Assembly (NCBI GenBank): GCA_942159475.1
Contig: OW804096.1
Location: 142,593,951 to 142,657,950, forward strand
Reading direction: 5' to 3'
From: Sthenelais limicola
Lineage: Eukaryota; Annelida; Polychaeta; Phyllodocida; Sigalionidae
DNA length: 64,000 nt
The notes beneath the pieces were generated by a model. That model was not told where the DNA came from. It did no database searches and saw nothing but the letters and a program-made list of their open reading frames with translations. How positions within the stretch are numbered: position 1 is the first letter of the stretch; every line of letters begins with the position of its first letter. Made by a program: the position numbers and the translations under genes. Below, in pieces: positions 42,319 to 50,703 of the stretch.

Positions 42319-42326
42319 CCCCCTCC
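42319..42326 (-). other. Polypurine tract before the middle LTR
   Basis: Minus strand GGAGGGGG, three nt (TAT) before the LTR. It is the usual primer site for plus-strand DNA. The same tract is at 37,857-37,864 before the outer LTR. Confidence 0.75.
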
Positions 42327-42940
42327 ATAATTTAAGATTTTTACCAACTTTGTAAACAATCTATACGGGAGTAATAAATTATACATCAACATCAACACGG
42401 AACATCAAAGTAAAGTAAGAAATGACATAGAGAATTAACATTGCGAATCAGTACAGGCAGGAGCATACTTGTGACCTCCGCACGAACAATAAATCGCGAC
42501 ATCTCTAGAATTACATTTTATCTTGTAAGTGATTCCTTCTGAATCAACATACTCAAAAGTTTTAAACAGCCTTTACATAAGGAGCTTTGGTAGACCTGCT
42601 ACAACAAAACATTTCATTTATGAAAAGCACCAGGCTGTAAGTAAAATGTACTAAACTTCTTACGAATCGGCGGAAAAAAATTTCCGGCTTCCGAGGTTGT
42701 TCCGAGTCAGCAGCTGTCAATCCGTTTGAATCGTCAAGAGGTAGTCAGAGTCCAAGGTTTATCAGCGGTTTCTTACATTTCCGAGCTTTCAGGTTTCCGA
42801 GGGGCAATTCCGGGTTATCAAAGGGTCCATCCATCCACACGTACAGGTTCCGGGGTCAGGGGCAAGTCCATGGTCGTTCCGCATCGCAAGGTAATCTTGA
42901 ACAGTAAGTAACCAGCGTGGCTACTTTAGCAAAAACACTT

Positions 42941-45013
42941 TTACGTCCCACCATCTGGTTTCTTTACCTCCTCAGAACCAGTTGGGGCACTACCTGCGGC
43001 TGCAGGGGTGTTCACTGTCCAATTCCTTCCGGGGGTTAACGGAGTCTCCCCTGGAAGTTCTTGCCTTAGTAAGGGGAGAGGTTGTGCCATGGTCTCCCGG
43101 AACAACCTTCCCATCATCATTAGGTTCCGCATTTCGTTGAAGTCTACTTGACCTCCGAAACCGGTTCCCACCAAGGCTTGCTGTGGCTGCATGGGAGGTA
43201 TTGCCTCCATTCCCATGCCAGCACTCCACATCCGTGTCGGGGTAGTGCCACCCAGAGGGCGGATCCCTGACATGATGTTCTCCGTCTGCTGTGACCCGCT
43301 AGAGGATGAAGGATTACGGAAAGCCTCCAACTCCGCCCGGAGAGCGCTAATCTCTTCCAGTTGGGACTGGATTTTCGCATCTCTCTCCTTGAGCCACGAT
43401 CTCTGGTCTCGGATCAGACCGGCTTGCGCACGATTCTCCTCACGAAGAGTCGTTAGCTCGCGGATCTGTTCTCGTACTGTTCTCAGCTGTGACAGTGGTT
43501 CCGCCAAGGTCTGGAACGCTGCTGTCACTTTCTCTCCAACCTCCGTTAATGCATCGTTGGCCAAATCCAACACATCACGGACTTCGGTCTCACTTCTCTC
43601 CAGTAGCTTTTCCGTGGAAGCTTGCTCCGGGAGCTCTGCTTCCAACTTAGCACAGGCCTGCTGTGCTACCGGATTCAGTACTTTCACAGTCTTAGGGGCA
43701 GGAGAAGAGCTCCGGTCACTGCACATGGACTCAGAGCGAGAGGAACTGGAACGTTCTCTCCTTCTCTTCTTCTGCTTCTTTGTCTTGCCTTTGCTGGGGG
43801 ATGGCTCCGGGTCAGGAGCACATCCTTCCGCTGCAGAAGGCGTTTTCCGGTCTCTAGGCTTAGCAAACTGCCTCGAGCTGGTGGAGGACTTTCCAACCGA
43901 GGTAGCTCGCCTCACCTGCTGTAGGTCTTCTGCAGTCAGATAACTCATCAAGTTAAACCTGGGGGACAGCTCACGAGTGGGCGTCACCGCCATGGCTTTC
44001 CGGACGGCCTCTGACAATCCCTTGTTGTGGCACACTTCCTCTCCGTACTGCAAGTGGCGCACAAGCTCACATCTCCGGTCTAGCCTCTGCTGGCAACGGG
44101 CAGAAGGGCAGGTCCAGACCTCCAACCTGGGAGTGTGCTCCTCACACAGGTGGCGGAATAGCCTCTGCCTTGTGGCATAGACACGGACTCCTTTTCCGTT
44201 GAAGGGAAGATACCGGCAGACGGCAAAGGGACAACGGAAGCCGGGCTCCCACAAGTCCACAGCGCCCACAATCTTCTCATAACTGCCTGTGTCCACGGAA
44301 CCCATCCTGAGCAGACTCGGGAAGAGTTGGCTTTCGTAACGGTCCATCATACCGTGTTCCAACCCCTCCACATCTGACTCATCTTCACTCTCCTCGGCCA
44401 TGGTAGCCATGGCGCCGGGGATATCCATATCAGGGTTCACGTTCACGACCCCTACTCCGGTGTCAAACGTGGAACGGATGTCAGTACCACGCGGAAGACT
44501 CCGGAACTGGCTGTCCCTCCACACGGAACGACGTCTATGGGATTTTACCACTTTCCTCTTTCCTTTCTGGCTCGAAGGGGTAACACTCTCCTTGCTCTGG
44601 GTATCACTCTCCTTCGAATCAGACTTCTTAGTGGTAGAGGTAGTCTCTTCCACTTCCATGGGCTGGACCACTAATCGGACTTCAGCGAGTTTCCGAAGTG
44701 TGTCCCGTCCACGTTCAGCGCCTTGTCGACCCGTAGCTGGGGACTTGGACGCTTTCCGGGTCTTGCTAGTAGACTTAGCTGGAGACTCCTGTTTCCGTCT
44801 CCCGCGAGAGGACTGCCGTGTCTCCACGGAGCCTTTCCCGGTATGACGGACATCTTTCTCCGTCAGAGGTTTCATCTCAGCTACATGGCCGGGACCGTCA
44901 CCGGTCTCTTCCAGCAACTGGGATTCCGCCTCCACGTCGAGCTCGTGGTCGGAACCACCAGACTCGCCCAAGTCTACACTAGCAGCTTTCTCATGAGTAT
45001 CCGATTCACTCAT
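42941..45013 (-). CDS. Third ORF of the gypsy element, zinc-finger-like and coiled coil, intact copy
   Basis: 690 codons from a true ATG in good context (AAAATGAG). Residues 1-165 are acidic then basic (SSRGRRKQESPAKSTSKTRK). Around 260-335 are two Cys/His groups: CPFAVC followed by HLCEEH, and CPSARC followed by HLQYGEEVCH. They look like degenerate C2H2 fingers. A basic Ser/Arg tract (KKQKKRRRERSSSSRSES) follows at about 430, and a coiled coil at about 500-590 (LREENRAQAGLIRDQRSWLK). No signal peptide or membrane segment, so it is not an envelope protein. Nothing was recognised by family. It may be a nucleic-acid-binding accessory protein, possibly captured from a host gene. Confidence 0.72.
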   Translation of the reverse strand: MSESDTHEKAASVDLGESGGSDHELDVEAESQLLEETGDGPGHVAEMKPLTEKDVRHTGKGSVETRQSSRGRRKQESPAKSTSKTRKASKSPATGRQGAERGRDTLRKLAEVRLVVQPMEVEETTSTTKKSDSKESDTQSKESVTPSSQKGKRKVVKSHRRRSVWRDSQFRSLPRGTDIRSTFDTGVGVVNVNPDMDIPGAMATMAEESEDESDVEGLEHGMMDRYESQLFPSLLRMGSVDTGSYEKIVGAVDLWEPGFRCPFAVCRYLPFNGKGVRVYATRQRLFRHLCEEHTPRLEVWTCPSARCQQRLDRRCELVRHLQYGEEVCHNKGLSEAVRKAMAVTPTRELSPRFNLMSYLTAEDLQQVRRATSVGKSSTSSRQFAKPRDRKTPSAAEGCAPDPEPSPSKGKTKKQKKRRRERSSSSRSESMCSDRSSSPAPKTVKVLNPVAQQACAKLEAELPEQASTEKLLERSETEVRDVLDLANDALTEVGEKVTAAFQTLAEPLSQLRTVREQIRELTTLREENRAQAGLIRDQRSWLKERDAKIQSQLEEISALRAELEAFRNPSSSSGSQQTENIMSGIRPLGGTTPTRMWSAGMGMEAIPPMQPQQALVGTGFGGQVDFNEMRNLMMMGRLFRETMAQPLPLLRQELPGETPLTPGRNWTVNTPAAAGSAPTGSEEVKKPDGGT

Positions 45014-46101
45014 TTTCAGTCAGTTTTCTCAAAGCTCAGGATTCACAGGATACACTTCAGACGGCAGCGGTCACGTTGAGTTCTCGTTCCTATAACATAA
45101 CATTACATGCTTAGTCACAGGGACGATTGCAACCAGAACATTATATACACAATATTTCGTTAAAAATCACTCCGGGAGACAGTGAACTGAGTAGTACCAT
45201 CCCCAAGAATGTTTTGTAACTAAAAACAGTATTCCTGGAACCCTAGGGTGGACCAAATCAGTGTAATACTCGATAGAAATACTAGCGTGGTCACACCGCT
45301 TACAGCTTTCAACATGGCGGCGTGGGTCGTAGCGCCGGTGATCTATCTCCACACACAGAAACACCGAAACTTTCGTCTTATACTAGACGTACGACTCCGC
45401 GTCAACCATCTACAGTGTCTTAAAAGCATTCTTTCTCAAGTAGTTCAACTATCAAATACTACCTCATAGAACATTCAAGCAAGGATCAGTGGAATAAGGT
45501 GCATGATAGAGAAGCGTACTTACAGGTTGGCGGTCGGAAGCAAAGTGAGCCACGAGGCGGAGAGAACCAGTGTCAACCGGATGCCACTTCCGTTAGCACC
45601 ACCTGTTTCAACGCTAGTTCGCCCTCTCGCCGTACGCTCGCAGCGCCACCGTGTCCCGCCACTACCTGCCGGATAACGTTACCCGGTTTTGCATGTCTAG
45701 CATAGGCGTACGGGGTGCAGACCGGAGTCTTTACCACCGCAACCCGCTATTCTTTCCACTGAGACAAGAGTGGAATTGAATTCCATTCATTTTCATAGGT
45801 AGCAACGCTGTCAAATAGCAATTTCAAGCCATTTCAGACAAGATTCAGGGCAAACAGTACCACAAAGTTAGATTCTCTATGCTTCGCAGCCCTAACCCAA
45901 GCCAGGCTGTACAGCTCCAGTTGCTCTAGCAACTACTAATTCCTGGAATCAAGGTTACTCCCAGCCACATGGAACATCCAGTTCACATGTGTCGTTCGGG
46001 GACTTCAGTGTATTTTTCCGTCTTACACTTCCAGTCGACTTCTCGTTGTGTTTACTCGGGGATCAGATCATAATTCCCCTTGTTGGCACACACAATATGG
46101 T
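45014..46101 (-). promoter_or_regulatory. CpG-rich leader before the third ORF, with a possible 5'UTR intron
   Basis: About 1.1 kb between pol and the third ORF without a long frame. On the minus strand a strong donor GTAAGT (45,523-45,518, after CCAACCT) and an acceptor TTATGTTATAG (AG at 45,091-45,090) would frame a 434 bp intron. The exon after it carries 75 nt to the ATG. Around 45,540-45,700 the sequence is rich in CpG and has ETS-like CCACTTCCG; a YY1-like CAACATGGCGGC is at 45,310-45,321. This resembles a host promoter more than a retroelement spacer. No transcript evidence is available. Confidence 0.45.
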
Positions 46102-49100
46102 CTAAACTCCCAACTGTAACCGATCTGGAGGACGGCACACTCGTTTTCTCGTTACAGTTTTCCCAGGGGATACGTCCTGATATCCCTTCTTCCCTCTTCC
46201 GTCTCCAGTCTTCCCTTTAGCTCCCCTCGGCCTACCTCTCTTCACTTTGGGAGAGTCAGGTTTTGGCGGAGCCACAGTGTCAACTGGAATCTTCCGAGGT
46301 CGGCCTCTCTTTCTATTGGGAAGCACTGGTATTACTCTGGTTTTACCCATCTTTTTACGAGGTCTCCCAACTTTCTTCTTCTTCTCTTCTGTGCTAACTC
46401 TGGGGGCGGCTAGCACTGGAGGAGTGTTATCTTTCACCCCCTCCGGCTTCTTCCGTCTTCCCCTTTGTTTCACACATACAGAGACTTTATCTTTCTTTTT
46501 CAATTCAGGACATTCCTTCCCCGGAAGGACTTTGCCACTTTCCAGCCTCAGGACATCGCGTCCAGCCTCTTTCAGAGCACGGAATTCTGGTGTTCTATCT
46601 AGATTTACCACCTGAATAGGTCCATTCTCGTCAAAGGCAGGTTTGAGATAATCTACATGACATCTCACGATACCCTTTACTGTCTCAAGTTCATAGGTTG
46701 TGCCTCCTATGAATCTTTTCACCTTGAAGGGCCCATCCCACTTGGGACCGATCTTCTTACTAGCCTGAGGGTGGTTGTAGCGGTATACAACAGCACCCAC
46801 TTCAAAGCGTCTAGGGTTTGCTTTCCGGTCATAATCTCGTTTCTGGTGCACTGCCGATACTCCGAGATTATCCCGAACAAACTGATGCCCTAGCCTCATC
46901 CAATGTCTTAGGTTCTCAACGAACGCCACACGACATGGAAAATCCAGGGTACCCGGCTCTACTCCGTAGATCAAGTCCATCGGAGTGACCAAGTCCGTCC
47001 CGAATACGATAGAATTCGGCGTGCACAGCGTGTTCGCGTGTACGCTAGCCCGGTAGGCATGAGCAATACACGGAGCCAGCATGTCCCAGTCCGTGGAACT
47101 GTAATCCGTCAGACAAGACAGCTGCTCCACTAGGATCCGATTAAATCTTTCCGCCTGCCCATTAGACTGCGGTCTATACGGCATGGTGATCAATTTCTCG
47201 ATTCCCAGCATCTCAAACAGACTCCTCAACAGGGTAGATCTGAATTCCGGGGCTCCGTCCGTTTGTAACGACACAGGGCACCCGAAGCGCAAAATCCATT
47301 CCCGGAAGAGCACTTCCGCACATCGCTCTGCTGTGTGATCTGGCATTGGATAGGCCTCCGCCCACTTCGAAAAGTGGTCCACCACAACCATCACATAGTT
47401 GTTTCCCCGAGGGGTAGGGTGAAAGGGACCGATAATATCCAAAGCCACTCGGCTCCATCGTTCTCCATGCAATTCCTTCTTCAGAGGGGTGATTCCGCCA
47501 CCACCTCTCGTCTTCCGCATACTACATTCCGGGCAGGCCCTAATCCAGCGCTTCAGGTCTCCCCTCATGCCAGGCCAGAAATATTTCAACTTCACAGCCC
47601 AAGAGGTCTTGAAGAACCCAAAATGACCCATGGTCTTAGGTCCATGCACTCCACGGAATATTTCTGAACGGAGAGCAGTAGGAATAACCTTACTGACGTA
47701 CGTTCTTCCAGTGCGTCGCCGAACCCAAGTCAAGCACAACACACCTTCTCTCATCCTCAAACTCCCCAAGTTATGGATGTAGGTACAGTATTCATCCGAC
47801 TCCCCTGACAGTGACTGCTTGTCCGGGGGCGGTTTCCTACCTTCCAACACATCGATAACTCGCTGGATCAGCGGATCATCCTGCTGAGCCCTCTGGATTA
47901 TCTCGTTCGGTGAGGCCATTGTCACAGTTGCCTCAGCGACAACTGCTTCATGAGCCCCACAATCTTCACAATCTAAGCGTCCGCACTTCCGCGTTGGAAG
48001 TCGAGAAAGCGCGTCAGCATTTAGATGTTTCTTCCCCGCCCTATGGAGAATCATGCCCTGATCCAGGCCATACTCTTGCAGTTGAGCTAGCCAACGTGCA
48101 AGCATGTCCATTGGATCTTTGAAGTTGAGCAACCACCGCAAGGATGCGTGGTCCGTCCGCACACAGAAATTCCGGTTCCCTAGCAGGTAATGCCGGAACT
48201 TCTTCAGATAGGTGAGTACTGCTAGAAGCTCTCGCTTCGTAGCACAGTAATTTCGTTGGGATTTATCCAAGCTGTTGCTTGCATACCCAAGTACTACCTC
48301 CTTTCCGTCTTGTATCTGGGACAGGACGCCCGCCATGCCAAACCCACTAGCATCCGTATCAAGGATAAACTTCCCTTCTTTCTGGGGATATCCCAACACT
48401 GGAGCTGTAGTTAGCAATTCCTTGACTCCGCGGAAGGCAACTTCACATTCCGGAGTCCATTCTATGGATCTAGCATACCGCTTATATTTTCCAGCTGCGG
48501 TTACTATTGCTTGCAAGGGAGCGACAGTCGAGGCAAATTTCGGCTGAAATTCTCGATAATAGGACGCGAATCCTATAAACTGCCGGATCTCCTTTGCGTT
48601 CACTGGTCTCGGCCAATCTTGGACCTTCTGCACCTTCCTAGGGTCGGCGCGGATGCCCTTGTCTGAGACCAATCTGCCCAAGTATTCCACCTCTTGGCGG
48701 AAGAGTTCACATTTCTTGGGTTTCAATTTCAATCCATAGTCCCGGATTCTCTCCAGGACGAGTCGGAGGTTCTGGAGACATTGTTCAAACGTTCTCCCGA
48801 ACACCACCACATCATCCAGATAGACTAGGCAAGACTTCCATTTAAGGTCGTCTAGCATCCGATCCATCATTCGCTGGAAGGTAGCTGGAGCATTGCACAG
48901 TCCAAAGGCCATTACTTTGAACTGAAACAATCCCACACTGGACAGAAAAGCTGTTTTGGCTTTGCTTTCCTCATCCATGGCTATCTGCCAGTATCCGCTT
49001 TCCAAGTCGAGGGCGCAGAACCACTTGTTTCCGCCTAGCGCCTCAACACATTCATCAATTCTGGGGAGTGGGAAGCTATCCTTCACCGTCACGGAATTCA

Positions 49101-50625
49101 ACTGGCGATAATCGACACAGAAACGCTGAGTACCATCTTTCTTTCCTACCATCACGATGGGTGCTCCCCACGGACTAGTAGAGTGCTCAATGCGTCCCTG
49201 TTCGTACATCTTCCAGATCTCTGCTTCCGCTGCGTCACGCTTTGCCACCGGAATCCGCCTATATGGAAGTTTGATAGGGCGGGCATTCGCTGTGTCAATG
49301 ATGTGACGGACCACATGGGTACATCCGGGCTTTTCTTTCCACCCGTCTCCAGGTAGAGAAAAGCACCCCCTAAACTCGTCGAGGAGACCAAACAGCCTTG
49401 ACTTCTCACTAGGATCCGTCAAGTCTGTATCTCGAACAAGTTTCTTCAGCGGACATTCCGTACTAGGTGGTACGGGAGTGTCCGGCATAATCAGCTCATC
49501 ATCTACTACAGACGGTATTTCTACCACCTGTATTGAGTTGACGATTGCTTTCTTGATCTCTTGATCCACCCCCTCCGGACAAGTAAGAGGGGACGATTGC
49601 AGCGTCACCTCACTTACTTTTCCAACCACCACATCTCTATCAAGACGAAGGGTTTGGTCGGACGGATTGCTGAAGGCTACCACAGCAGTCGGACTGACAG
49701 CCGATATATACGTATCAAGGCTTCCCAGGGCAAATTCAGTCAGCAATCTCTGGTCGGGCTCGAACATCAAACCTATTGATGCGTCAGAGCCCCTGCGAAT
49801 GTCAATCTTGGCCAGTGTGACCGTATGAGGTTGGATAATCACCGCTTCCCTCAGTGTTACCTGGTATCCATCCTCTGTCTCCTCCACCTTAATCGACTTC
49901 ACAGAGGGACTCGGCTGCTTTGAACGGGGTCCACGCCAGTAGTGCATTTGTACTGCGTCCTCTCCGTTATTCAAAGCTAGTTTCCCTGAGCAGTATACAT
50001 CACATCGATGCACGTGATCGAAGTCACGAGCAAGTATTCCGGCCTCGGGTCCAGACAAACCCGATACTACCAGACAAGTGATCATATACGTCCGCCTTCC
50101 CATCGCCACAGGAATCACAGCACATCCGTGTACAGTAATCCGAGAATCATTACCCATCGCGCACGTCAGACGGGACGGAGCCATCGACGGTGGGCGTTGG
50201 AGGGAATCATAGAATTTCTTAGTCATCAGGCTTGTGGTTGCACCTGGGTCCCACAGAAATTCACCGACATCCCCATTCACAGATACCGACATGTACCATC
50301 TCTCACCGATCACAGGATCGTGATTTCTCAGGGTTCGCTGCTCATTGCTGGATATCCGACTGATACGAGCTATGGTGTTGGGACCTTCCTCCGCTATCAC
50401 CACCTGCCCTATCACTGCTTGGAGTCCGGGTTTACCCCACCGCACATCGGTGTCTCCCGAACTACCCTCAACAAGGTCACACAGACCCACCGGGCGAGTG
50501 CGCTCCCCAGGCAACCAGACGTCAGTATCCGCGTTCCAGCCAGAAGGACTTACAATGCCTTCCCTTGCCGTACTTACGGGAGCCAGAGCCTCACTCCCAA
50601 TATCCACACAATTCGCAGTTTCCAA
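46102..50625 (-). CDS. pol: Pol polyprotein: protease, RT, RNase H, integrase, AT-hook tail
   Basis: About 1507 codons. The first codon here is TTG and the frame continues upstream into gag, so entry is by frameshift. Protease has FLWDPGATTSLM (D126, with Pro in the usual second position). RT has LDLESGYWQIAMDE and the catalytic box VYLDDVVVFG near residue 600. RNase H has DTDASG, TKRELLAVL and ADALSR. Integrase has an HHCC zinc finger (CPECSMRK), DIIGPF, QTDGAPEF and NGQAERFNR giving the D-D-E triad, then a GPY/F-like KIGPKWDGPF. The last 150 residues are basic and hold three AT-hook cores (GRPRK, RGRPRK, RGRPRG). No stop or frameshift, so this may be active. Confidence 0.92.
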   Translation of the reverse strand: METANCVDIGSEALAPVSTAREGIVSPSGWNADTDVWLPGERTRPVGLCDLVEGSSGDTDVRWGKPGLQAVIGQVVIAEEGPNTIARISRISSNEQRTLRNHDPVIGERWYMSVSVNGDVGEFLWDPGATTSLMTKKFYDSLQRPPSMAPSRLTCAMGNDSRITVHGCAVIPVAMGRRTYMITCLVVSGLSGPEAGILARDFDHVHRCDVYCSGKLALNNGEDAVQMHYWRGPRSKQPSPSVKSIKVEETEDGYQVTLREAVIIQPHTVTLAKIDIRRGSDASIGLMFEPDQRLLTEFALGSLDTYISAVSPTAVVAFSNPSDQTLRLDRDVVVGKVSEVTLQSSPLTCPEGVDQEIKKAIVNSIQVVEIPSVVDDELIMPDTPVPPSTECPLKKLVRDTDLTDPSEKSRLFGLLDEFRGCFSLPGDGWKEKPGCTHVVRHIIDTANARPIKLPYRRIPVAKRDAAEAEIWKMYEQGRIEHSTSPWGAPIVMVGKKDGTQRFCVDYRQLNSVTVKDSFPLPRIDECVEALGGNKWFCALDLESGYWQIAMDEESKAKTAFLSSVGLFQFKVMAFGLCNAPATFQRMMDRMLDDLKWKSCLVYLDDVVVFGRTFEQCLQNLRLVLERIRDYGLKLKPKKCELFRQEVEYLGRLVSDKGIRADPRKVQKVQDWPRPVNAKEIRQFIGFASYYREFQPKFASTVAPLQAIVTAAGKYKRYARSIEWTPECEVAFRGVKELLTTAPVLGYPQKEGKFILDTDASGFGMAGVLSQIQDGKEVVLGYASNSLDKSQRNYCATKRELLAVLTYLKKFRHYLLGNRNFCVRTDHASLRWLLNFKDPMDMLARWLAQLQEYGLDQGMILHRAGKKHLNADALSRLPTRKCGRLDCEDCGAHEAVVAEATVTMASPNEIIQRAQQDDPLIQRVIDVLEGRKPPPDKQSLSGESDEYCTYIHNLGSLRMREGVLCLTWVRRRTGRTYVSKVIPTALRSEIFRGVHGPKTMGHFGFFKTSWAVKLKYFWPGMRGDLKRWIRACPECSMRKTRGGGGITPLKKELHGERWSRVALDIIGPFHPTPRGNNYVMVVVDHFSKWAEAYPMPDHTAERCAEVLFREWILRFGCPVSLQTDGAPEFRSTLLRSLFEMLGIEKLITMPYRPQSNGQAERFNRILVEQLSCLTDYSSTDWDMLAPCIAHAYRASVHANTLCTPNSIVFGTDLVTPMDLIYGVEPGTLDFPCRVAFVENLRHWMRLGHQFVRDNLGVSAVHQKRDYDRKANPRRFEVGAVVYRYNHPQASKKIGPKWDGPFKVKRFIGGTTYELETVKGIVRCHVDYLKPAFDENGPIQVVNLDRTPEFRALKEAGRDVLRLESGKVLPGKECPELKKKDKVSVCVKQRGRRKKPEGVKDNTPPVLAAPRVSTEEKKKKVGRPRKKMGKTRVIPVLPNRKRGRPRKIPVDTVAPPKPDSPKVKRGRPRGAKGKTGDGRGKKGYQDVSPGKTVTRKRVCRPPDRLQLGV

Positions 50626-50660
50626 TTGAATTGTGGTACTACGAAGCGCTTTAGATTCCT

Positions 50661-50703
50661 CGGGTCCCGCCTCGCTTCTTATGCGGACCCGCTGGAGTTT
50701 TCC
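50661..50703 (-). promoter_or_regulatory. Candidate -1 frameshift signal, gag to pol
   Basis: Minus strand: G GAA AAC at 50,703-50,697 in the gag frame, then five nt, then a 7 bp stem CGGGTCC (50,691-50,685) with GGACCCG (50,667-50,661). The gag stop TAA lies in the 17 nt loop. Pol is in the -1 frame and open through this point. The heptamer is not the ideal X XXY YYZ form but is of the same type as G GAT TTA sites. Confidence 0.55.

Larger units (their letters stand above)
41687..46148 (-). repeat. Tandem duplication, proximal unit
   Basis: 4462 bp containing host flank, LTR, third ORF, leader and the last 15 or so codons of pol. It is about 99.9 percent identical to 37,224-41,686. The junction at 41,686 joins GCACACTCGTTTTC (from pol) to CAACCAAAAGG (from host flank) with a 1 bp overlap. 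Confidence 0.88.

Noticed and set aside
42941..45013. Envelope gene
   Set aside because: The position fits, but there is no signal peptide, no membrane segment and no glycoprotein-like Cys pattern. Charged, zinc-finger-like and coiled-coil features dominate.
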